Positions 58,054 through 64,000 of a DNA stretch of 64,000 bases are shown here, piece after piece (within the stretch, counting starts at the first letter, position 1; the number at the start of each line of letters is the position of its first letter). The stretch spans positions 372,001 to 436,000 of the forward strand of contig CAXXUH010000004.1 in the NCBI GenBank assembly GCA_963665405.2. The letters are read 5' to 3'. The position numbers and the translations under genes were made by a program. The DNA is from G963665405 sp963665405 (GTDB lineage: Bacteria; Chloroflexota; Dehalococcoidia; Lucifugimonadales; G963665405). A model generated the notes under the pieces. The model was not told where the DNA came from, ran no database searches, and saw only the letters and a list, made by a program, of their open reading frames with translations.

Positions 58054-58409
58054 TCGATGGTATCTCCGTTAACGAGTGTCTACTAAGAAGGGGAGACTCC
58101 GCCCTCGGCGCTCGAAGAGCCGGCGTCCCTCCCTCGGCTGCGATAAGCCGTCAATCGGGCCGCCCGAGGGGATGGCACCCCAAGATGCTACCCGCCCCGC
58201 CGGATTTCCACACTGCCCATCCATCCCTTTCTGATGGTCCTTTTGGTCGCCCGGCTGTGGGCCCGCTCATGCGTTCGGCCCGCCCCGTGGTCTGCCTTGC
58301 TCGGGCGAGCCGTCGCAAATATAATGCTGCCGTGGAGGGCCGGGCCGGGGGCGTCGCGGGATTGCCCGTACTCATGGAGGAGGTGCCGCAGGTGAAGCCA
58401 GGAGATGTG
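58054..58409. other. intergenic stretch with a promoter
   Basis: Between divergent genes. TTGCTC (58297-58302), a 17-base spacer and a perfect TATAAT (58320-58325) face the propeller gene. Nothing else recognised. Confidence 0.55.
58297..58325 (+). promoter_or_regulatory. promoter of the BNR-propeller gene
   Basis: TTGCTC, 17 bases, TATAAT; about 85 bases before the start at 58410. Confidence 0.6.
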
Positions 58410-59501
58410 ATGCTGCTGGTAGGGACCCGCAAGGGTAGCTTCGTCCTGACCAGCGACGAACGCAGAGCGAAGTGGTCTATGGCCGGACCGTACTCGGCCG
58501 GCGCCGACGTGTTCCACATGACCTACGATCCGCGGACCGGGGCCCTGCTGAACGCGGTCAACAACACCGTCTGGGGACCGGAGATACAGAGGAGCGAGGA
58601 CCTCGGGAAGACCTGGCTGTCGGGCGGGAAGGGGTCCCAATTCGAGACGGCAGGCGACTCGACGGTCAAGCGCGTGTGGCACGTCGAGCCCGGCCCAGAG
58701 AGCGAGCCCGGCGTACTATACGCCGGCGCCGAGCCCGCGTCCCTGCTCAAGAGCGAGGACGGCGGAGCAACGTGGCGAGAGGTGGAGGGGCTGACGGCTC
58801 ACCCGAGCCGCGATAGCTGGAGACCGGGACTCGGAGGGCTCTGCCTCCACAGTATCGTGGTCGATCCAGCGTCATCCGACCGGATGTGGGTCGGCATCTC
58901 CGCGGTGGGCGTTTTCCGCACGGAGGACGGGGGCAAGAGCTGGACCCCGACGAACAAGGGCGTTCGCGCCGACTTCCTGCCGAAACCCTTCCCCGAGCTT
59001 GGACAGTGCACGCATAAGCTCCTGGCTCATGGGCGGAGGCCGGGGGTGCTGATCCAGCAGAACCACTGCGGCGTCTTCCGCAGCGACTCCGGCGGCGACG
59101 ACTGGCTCGATCTCTCTGACGGCCTACCCTCACGTTTCGGGATGCCCCTGGGGCTCCACTCGACGGACCCGGACACGATGTACGTTGTACCCGAGGACCG
59201 GGCGACCACGGAGAACGTCGGCGGCGGCCTTCGATACGTCACTGACGCCAGGCTCAGAGTGTTTCGGAGCCGGGACGGCGGGAAGGAGTGGGAGCCGCTG
59301 ACCAACGGACTTCCTCAGTCAAACGCATACATCCACGTGTTGAGAGAGGGGATGGCCACCGACAGCTTCGAGAAGTGTGGTATCTACGTCGGGACGACGA
59401 CCGGCCAGATATTCTACAGCCGGGACGACGGGGAAAGCTGGGATCTGCTGACGGAGTACCTGCCGCCGATCAACTCGGTCGAGTCCGCGGTAGCAGTCTA
59501 G
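58410..59501 (+). CDS. BNR/sialidase-like (VPS10/WD40-type) beta-propeller protein
   Basis: 363 residues from ATG 58410, chosen for AGGAG six bases upstream and for the family's usual MLLVGTRKGSFVL start; ATG 58374 is an in-frame alternative. BNR Asp-box motifs (SxDxGxTW) recur: SEDLGKTWLSG, SEDGGATWREV, TEDGGKSWTP, SDSGGDDWLDL, SRDGGKEWEP and SRDDGESWDLL, about one per blade. Such propellers are usually annotated as exo-sialidase-like, but the catalytic arginine triad is not evident, so enzymatic activity is doubtful. No signal peptide. The CMD-family gene starts four bases after its stop. Confidence 0.85.
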   Translation: MLLVGTRKGSFVLTSDERRAKWSMAGPYSAGADVFHMTYDPRTGALLNAVNNTVWGPEIQRSEDLGKTWLSGGKGSQFETAGDSTVKRVWHVEPGPESEPGVLYAGAEPASLLKSEDGGATWREVEGLTAHPSRDSWRPGLGGLCLHSIVVDPASSDRMWVGISAVGVFRTEDGGKSWTPTNKGVRADFLPKPFPELGQCTHKLLAHGRRPGVLIQQNHCGVFRSDSGGDDWLDLSDGLPSRFGMPLGLHSTDPDTMYVVPEDRATTENVGGGLRYVTDARLRVFRSRDGGKEWEPLTNGLPQSNAYIHVLREGMATDSFEKCGIYVGTTTGQIFYSRDDGESWDLLTEYLPPINSVESAVAV

Positions 59502-59505
59502 CGCC

Positions 59506-60075
59506 GTGGCCAGGGTTCCATATATCAAAAGGACTGACCTCTCCGAGGACGATCAGAAGATCTTCGACCGGATAGCGGAGAGCCGAGGCGGGGTCGGCAA
59601 CGTCTTCCAGGCGCTCCTGAACAGCCCACGGGCGGCCGAGGTGGTCGCGGCGGTGGGCGAGTACATCCGCTACCACTCCCCACTCGACCCGGTGATCCGC
59701 GAGACGGCCATCCTCGGCGTGGCGCGGGAGATGTCCAACCAGTACGAGTGGTCGCAGCACGAACCGATCGCACGGCAGGCCGGTGTCCGCGACGAGGTGA
59801 TCGAGGCGATCAGGAGCGGACGGGCGCCGATGGGTCTGCCGCCAAAGGAGGGTGTGTTCGTACAGGCGGCGAGAGAGCTGGTCCGCGACGGCACGCTCGG
59901 CGACCGCACCTTCCAGGCGGTCGTCCACCTCCTCGGGCCCGCCCAGACCGTCGACCTGATCGTGCTGATCGGCTACTACTCGATGCTCGGACGGACGATA
60001 CAGGCTCTCGGTGTAGAGCTGGACGAGGGCGTGGCTCCCAGCCTCCCGGAGACCGGGAACCCCGGCGGAGCGTAG
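59506..60075 (+). CDS. carboxymuconolactone decarboxylase (CMD) family protein
   Basis: 189 residues from GTG 59506. VGNVFQALLNSPRAAEVVAA, SPLDPVIRETAILGVAREMS then NQYEWSQHEPIARQAGV match the CMD/AhpD fold. The AhpD cysteine pair (CxxC) is replaced here by YEWSQH, so peroxidase-reductase activity is unlikely; the histidine is retained as in lactone decarboxylases. It lies between the BNR protein (4 bases) and the amidase (24 bases) on the same strand, in a likely operon. Confidence 0.88.
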   Translation: MARVPYIKRTDLSEDDQKIFDRIAESRGGVGNVFQALLNSPRAAEVVAAVGEYIRYHSPLDPVIRETAILGVAREMSNQYEWSQHEPIARQAGVRDEVIEAIRSGRAPMGLPPKEGVFVQAARELVRDGTLGDRTFQAVVHLLGPAQTVDLIVLIGYYSMLGRTIQALGVELDEGVAPSLPETGNPGGA

Positions 60076-60099
60076 ACCCCGGCTGGAAGAGAGGGAACC

Positions 60100-61584
60100 A
60101 TGTCCAGAGAGCTGTTCTTCATGCCGGCCACCGAGATGGCCTCACGCATCCGGAGACGCGACCTATCCCCGGTCGAGGTAGTAGCCGCGTTCCTGGACCG
60201 GATCGATGTCCATAACCCGCCGATCAACGCCTTCATCTTGGTGCTCCACGACGAGGCGATCCGGGTTGCGCAGGAGGCGGAGGACGCCGTGATGCGGGGC
60301 GACCCGCTCGGCCCACTCCACGGCGTGCCCATCGCCATCAAGGATCTGTTCGACTTCAAGGCGGGATTCAGGAACACCTTCGGATGTAAGCCGCTGGCCG
60401 ACTACGTCCCGGAAGTCACCGCGACCTATATCGAGCGGCTGGAGTCGGCCGGTGCCGTCGTCCTCGGCAAGACCAACACGCCGGAGATGGGCCACAAAGG
60501 GGTGACGGACAATATGCTGTTCGGACCGACCAGCACCCCGTTCAAGCTGGGAAAGAACGCCGGTGGGTCTTCGGGGGGCAGCGCCGCGGCGGTAGCCGCC
60601 GGTCTCGCGCCCATCGCCCAGGGCTCTGACGGGGGCGGATCGGTCCGGATTCCTGCCTCCTTCTCGGGAGTCTACGGATTCAAGGCGTCCTACGGGCGTG
60701 TCGCTCAGACCATCCGGCCGGACGGCTTCATCTCCCATACACCCTTCATCCACGCCGGTCCCCTGGCTCGGACGGTGGAAGACGCCGCCCTGATGCTCGG
60801 GCCTATGACAGGAGAGCACCCCCGCGATCCGTTCAGTCTCCCGTCCGACGGCACCGACTTCATCGCCGCGACCCGCCGCCCCATCGACGGACTGAGGGTA
60901 GCCTACAGCCCCAGGTTCGAGGTCTTTCAAGTGGACCCGCGAGTCGCCGCCGTTGTGGACGGCGCGGTCAGGGCCTTCACAGAGGCCGGGGCCCACGTCG
61001 AGGAGGTCAAGGTGCCTCTCACGGTTTCCCAACAGGAGCTGTCGGCGCTGTGGATTCGCGAGATCGGGGTGCTAACCCTGTCGGTATTCGAGACCCTGAA
61101 GAAGGGAGGAGTCGACATCCTGCGAGACCACCGAGACGACGTGCCCGCGGAGTGGATTGCGGGCGTCGAGGCCGCCAAGAGCCTCAGCGCCCTGGACTAC
61201 AAGCTGGACGACGCGATTCGGACCGAGGTGTTCGACGCCGTTCAAGACGTTTTCGAGGACTTCGACGTCCTGGTGACGCCCACTCTGGGAGTGCCTCCGG
61301 TGGACAACGCAACGAACGGCAACACGCTGGGCCCGTCGGAGATAAACGGCGAGGCTGTCGATCCGCACATCGGCTGGTGCCTGACCCACCCGATCAACTT
61401 CACCGGCCACCCGGCGGCCTCGATCCCGGCGGGGTTCACCGACGACCGCCTGCCGATCGGGATGCAGATCATCGGCAGGCGGTTCGCCGACGACACGGTG
61501 TTCGCCGCCAGCGCGGCCTTCGAGCGCGTCCGGCCCTGGCACGACTCCTACCTGCGCCTGGAGGACGAGCGCACGTCCCGTTAG
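60100..61584 (+). CDS. amidase (amidase-signature family)
   Basis: 494 residues. The Ser-cisSer-Lys triad can be assigned: Lys81 in PIAIKDLFDF, cis-Ser157 in NAGGSSGGSAAA, and nucleophile Ser181 in GSDGGGSVRIPAS. Length and the C-terminal block INFTGHPAASIPAGFTDDRL are typical. The enzyme hydrolyses amide bonds in the cytoplasm; the substrate range (aryl acylamides, short amides or Glu-tRNA-like) cannot be fixed, and no GatB/GatC partner is nearby. It follows the CMD gene closely. Confidence 0.93.
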   Translation: MSRELFFMPATEMASRIRRRDLSPVEVVAAFLDRIDVHNPPINAFILVLHDEAIRVAQEAEDAVMRGDPLGPLHGVPIAIKDLFDFKAGFRNTFGCKPLADYVPEVTATYIERLESAGAVVLGKTNTPEMGHKGVTDNMLFGPTSTPFKLGKNAGGSSGGSAAAVAAGLAPIAQGSDGGGSVRIPASFSGVYGFKASYGRVAQTIRPDGFISHTPFIHAGPLARTVEDAALMLGPMTGEHPRDPFSLPSDGTDFIAATRRPIDGLRVAYSPRFEVFQVDPRVAAVVDGAVRAFTEAGAHVEEVKVPLTVSQQELSALWIREIGVLTLSVFETLKKGGVDILRDHRDDVPAEWIAGVEAAKSLSALDYKLDDAIRTEVFDAVQDVFEDFDVLVTPTLGVPPVDNATNGNTLGPSEINGEAVDPHIGWCLTHPINFTGHPAASIPAGFTDDRLPIGMQIIGRRFADDTVFAASAAFERVRPWHDSYLRLEDERTSR

Positions 61585-61611
61585 CGTGGCGGATCCGGGA
61601 TGCCGTCTGCG

Positions 61612-62514
61612 TCACAGCAGAGATATCGCGGCGATGCCCCCGGATATCATCGCGATCGCCCCCGCCTTTCTCACAAGCGTCTCGCGGTTCAGAGGCTCGT
61701 CCAGGAGCCGCCACGCCCCCGCGCTGAGCACTACGCTGAAAACGAAGACGAACAGCGGCCGGGCGGACATCAGGGTCGACACGAGAGAGATGGGCCCGAG
61801 CGAGATCGCCCAGAGGGTGACGATCATCGACCCGAAGCCCAGGAAGCCTTCGGTGAGCACTAGAAGCCCCGTGCCCGCGCGGTCTGCGAGCACGCGACGA
61901 GCCTCAGGCAAAACAGACGGCCGGATCGGCAGGATGATCATCGCGGACGCCAGCGCCAGGCTGCGCACGCTGTACAGGTTCCAGAACGACATCTCTTCCG
62001 CCGCGACTTTGGTGAGGAGCTGTCCTGCCGCCACGAGGCCACCGGCGAACAGCAGGAAGAGGAAGGACGCGTCCAGAGTCATCCGTCGGCTCCCGCCGTT
62101 GCGGCGGAGCGAGATCAGCCCCGCACCCGCCACGGTGACGATGATCGCGACCCAGTGCCAGGGGCTGAGGTTCTCGGATAGGAAGATGACCGCCATTATG
62201 GCCACGAAGACGGGGGACGTCTGGTATATGGCGATGACCTCCGACACCTCCTCCCTGCTGAGCACCCAGAACATCACCACGAGCGACGTGCCCCAGAGGA
62301 ACCCGGACGCGACCGCCGTCACCCACACGTCTATCGGGTAGGACTGCATCGGCACGATTAACAGCGGGATCGCCGATCCCGGGATCTGGATGAAGCCGGT
62401 GAGCACCGTGAACGTAGCGGGGCTCGGCGCGATCCGCGAGAGGATCACCTTGTCCAGGATGCCGACGACGGCGAAGCCGGCGGCGCTCGCCAGCGAGAGG
62501 AGTACCCAGTCCAT
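61612..62514 (-). CDS. EamA/DMT-superfamily transporter
   Basis: 300 residues with about ten hydrophobic helices in two EamA repeats: the first from LSLASAAGFAVVGILDKVIL to VAIIVTVAGAGLISLRRNGG, the second from LDASFLFLLFAGGLVAAGQL to AIAMISGGIAAISLL. QTSPVFVAIMAVIFLSENLS is the usual end of repeat one (P-x-x-x-x-x-x-x-x-x-ENL). It probably exports small metabolites; specificity unknown. It is convergent with the amidase and upstream of it lies an epimerase gene, 12 bases away on the same strand. Confidence 0.88.
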   Translation of the reverse strand: MDWVLLSLASAAGFAVVGILDKVILSRIAPSPATFTVLTGFIQIPGSAIPLLIVPMQSYPIDVWVTAVASGFLWGTSLVVMFWVLSREEVSEVIAIYQTSPVFVAIMAVIFLSENLSPWHWVAIIVTVAGAGLISLRRNGGSRRMTLDASFLFLLFAGGLVAAGQLLTKVAAEEMSFWNLYSVRSLALASAMIILPIRPSVLPEARRVLADRAGTGLLVLTEGFLGFGSMIVTLWAISLGPISLVSTLMSARPLFVFVFSVVLSAGAWRLLDEPLNRETLVRKAGAIAMISGGIAAISLL

Positions 62515-62526
62515 TCGCCGAGCCGC

Positions 62527-63279
62527 CTAGGGGAACGTATCCGCTGAGTCGGCAGGCTCCCAGCCCAGGACCTCCCTGGCGTGGTCCAGGTCCCTATAGC
62601 CGAACCTGTTTCCGGAGGTGGCCAGGAAGATGTCGTAGCGAAGGTCGTCCGGGGCGTCGATGCAGTCCGTGAGAATCCGCACGACATCCTGGTGACTGAG
62701 GTAGATGGATCGCCCCATAACCGTCTCCGGCTTGCCCGAGGCAGGGACCGATCCGATCCGGACGCAGAGTATGGACAGGTCGTACTCGTCTGAGAAGTAT
62801 CTGCCGACGGCCTCACCCCACACCTTCGACGCGCCATAGAGCCCGCGGGGTCGCACCTGCTCGTGGGTGATCATCGGCCAGTCGCTCGGTATGTCGTCGT
62901 ATCGGCCGGTGACCAGCGCGTCATAGGGAGGGACGCGCTCCCACCCCTTGATCGTCGCTCCACTGCTGGCGAACACGACCCTCTTTACCCCGGCTAGCCG
63001 GGCAGCCTCGTAAACGTTGTACGTCCCGGCGATGTTCACCGCGAGAGTGCCCTCCCAGGAGGCGTCGGTCAGCACCGCGGACAGGTGGACAACCACGTCC
63101 TTCCCCTCGAAGGCGGGCTTGATCGCCTCCAGATCGGCGATGTCTGCCTGGTGGCACTCCACTCCCGCTACAGGCCGGCGGTTCAGCGCGCTCAGCTCGT
63201 AGCCGCCCTTCTCCTCCAGGTGATCGCGCAGCAGGCCTCCGATCAATCCGCTCATGCCGGTGACGAGAACTCGTTTCAT
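62527..63279 (-). CDS. NAD-dependent epimerase/dehydratase (extended SDR)
   Basis: 250 residues from ATG 63279 (GGAGGT upstream). MKRVLVTGMSGLIGGLLRDH gives the nucleotide-binding GxxGxxG, VVVHLSAVLTDASW the second-strand region, VFASSGATIKGWE the catalytic serine area and GLYGASKVWGEAVGRYFSDE the YxxxK pair. It is shorter than sugar-nucleotide epimerases (about 310), so it may act on a small substrate such as a uronate. Its ATG is followed upstream by 140 bases with no further gene. Confidence 0.88.
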   Translation of the reverse strand: MKRVLVTGMSGLIGGLLRDHLEEKGGYELSALNRRPVAGVECHQADIADLEAIKPAFEGKDVVVHLSAVLTDASWEGTLAVNIAGTYNVYEAARLAGVKRVVFASSGATIKGWERVPPYDALVTGRYDDIPSDWPMITHEQVRPRGLYGASKVWGEAVGRYFSDEYDLSILCVRIGSVPASGKPETVMGRSIYLSHQDVVRILTDCIDAPDDLRYDIFLATSGNRFGYRDLDHAREVLGWEPADSADTFP

Positions 63280-63415
63280 TCGTGGGACCTCCAGTGAGGG
63301 AGTTTCCGGGGTTGCAGGCGACCGCCTCGGGCCTCTCCCGAGCCCCGCTATGGTAACATGATGGCCGCCACGCACACCCTATTCATCCCCACGCGGGACC
63401 AGATCTGGAGGCTCC

Positions 63416-64000
63416 ATGACATCCACGTTCACCGACAGAACCGCCGCGTATAAGGTCATCGGAACACGGCCCATCAGGCACGACGGCGTGGACAAGGTGA
63501 CAGGCAGGGCAAAGTACGGCGCGGACATTAACCTGCCGGGCCTTCTCCACGGAAAGGTGCTCAGAAGCCCCCACGCCCACGCCCGGATCAAATCCATCGA
63601 CACGTCGAGGGCCGAGTCGCACCCGGACGTAAAGGCCGTCGCGACGTCCGCAGACCTGGCCCCCAGCCCCGCCGTGGGGAAAGACGTCGTTCCAGGCCAG
63701 AACACCAGCGATAACGTCATGGCCAGGGGGAAGGTGCTTTACCGGGGCCACGCCGTCGCGGCGATTGCCGCGGCCAGCCCGGACGTCGCGGAGGAGGCGC
63801 TGTCACTCATCGACGTGGAGTACCAGGTGCTCCCCGCGGTCTTCGACGTCGAGGACGCTATGAAGCCGGGGGCGCCTATCCTTCACGAGGGGATGAAAAC
63901 CGCGAGCGAGCCCGAGGCCGCTCCCAACGGGACCAACGTCGCGGACCACGAGCAGTACCGCCTGGGCGACCCCGAGAAGGGGTTCGCCGAAGCGGACATC
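63416..64000 (+). CDS. xanthine dehydrogenase-family molybdopterin hydroxylase, large subunit (partial)
   Basis: The first 195 codons of a gene that runs off the right edge of the window. IGTRPIRHDGVDKVTGRAKY then GADINLPGLLHGKVLRSPHA is the opening of the aldehyde oxidase/xanthine dehydrogenase a/b hammerhead domain. YRGHAVAAIAAASPDVAEEA and IDVEYQVLPAVFDVEDAMKP follow as expected. The enzyme family hydroxylates aromatic or aldehyde substrates using a molybdenum cofactor, with small FAD and Fe-S subunits usually nearby. None is visible here. Confidence 0.9.
   Translation, partial: MTSTFTDRTAAYKVIGTRPIRHDGVDKVTGRAKYGADINLPGLLHGKVLRSPHAHARIKSIDTSRAESHPDVKAVATSADLAPSPAVGKDVVPGQNTSDNVMARGKVLYRGHAVAAIAAASPDVAEEALSLIDVEYQVLPAVFDVEDAMKPGAPILHEGMKTASEPEAAPNGTNVADHEQYRLGDPEKGFAEADI

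Noticed and set aside
1..64000. CRISPR arrays, rRNA, replication origin
   Set aside because: No short regularly spaced repeats with unique spacers, no rRNA-like stretches, and dnaN lacks dnaA or DnaA-box neighbours.

Overview
This 64 kb window is a high-GC bacterial chromosome segment. Its gene content (LLM/F420-type oxidoreductase, NHL and Kelch beta-propellers, proline/threonine-rich cupredoxins, methylmalonyl-CoA mutase with a MeaB-like partner, a dnaE2/imuB cassette under a GAAC-N4-GTTC SOS box, many amidohydrolases, SRPBCC and SDR proteins) suggests a Chloroflexota lineage, perhaps Dehalococcoidia/SAR202-like. This assignment is inference from gene families; no rRNA is present. Several single-base frameshifts suggest either decay or draft-quality sequence.

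Layout. 1-3300: small chromosomal genes (SRPBCC protein, methyltransferase, VOC protein). 3303-14766: an integrated island in the 3' end of the tmRNA gene ssrA, bounded by 24-bp direct repeats. Its left part holds a decayed large serine recombinase, a coiled-coil zinc-ribbon protein, a Kelch lipoprotein and a YhfX-like PLP enzyme. Its right part is compact and element-like: membrane-anchored ATPase with HTH tail, HTH regulator, Mom-family DNA-modification acyltransferase, ParB-like protein, CxxC protein, small serine resolvase and large serine integrase abutting ssrA. Three inverted repeats of the form YTATAC-N6-GTATAR lie in this part, one over a promoter for the integrase. 14741-22236: ssrA, frameshifted cupredoxin lipoprotein, dnaN with promoter and terminator, NIPSNAP protein, two cupredoxin paralogues, SRPBCC, and a GMC oxidoreductase with its small subunit.

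22600-28036: two class-IV aminotransferase paralogues separated by a large NHL-repeat lipoprotein gene and an amidohydrolase fragment; the insert is flanked by a 222-bp near-perfect direct repeat. 28176-31449: promoter and operon for an acetoin-dehydrogenase-like 2-oxoacid complex (E1 alpha, E1 beta, lipoyl domain fused to alpha/beta hydrolase). 31575-35176: phosphotriesterase-like and FAH-family hydrolases, then two membrane proteins with zinc ribbons (RDD, PrsW). 35195-39853: SOS-controlled imuB - small DUF6504-like gene - dnaE2 translesion cassette. 40262-49790: SRPBCC, beta-hydroxyacid dehydrogenase, small proteins, PrkA kinase, D-aminoacylase-like amidohydrolase, YbaK deacylase and an NHL protein, with many intergenic hairpin repeats.

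49952-64000: acyl-CoA mutase plus MeaB-like GTPase, SDR, tRNA-Leu(UAA) with a 1.4-kb insertion delimited by a partial tRNA copy, LLM oxidoreductase, small CxxC/membrane proteins, receiver-only response regulator, BNR propeller, CMD protein, amidase, DMT transporter, epimerase and the start of a molybdopterin hydroxylase. Three small-protein genes (starts near 42610, 56430, 57298) share an upstream 11-bp-period direct repeat that looks like a response-regulator box.
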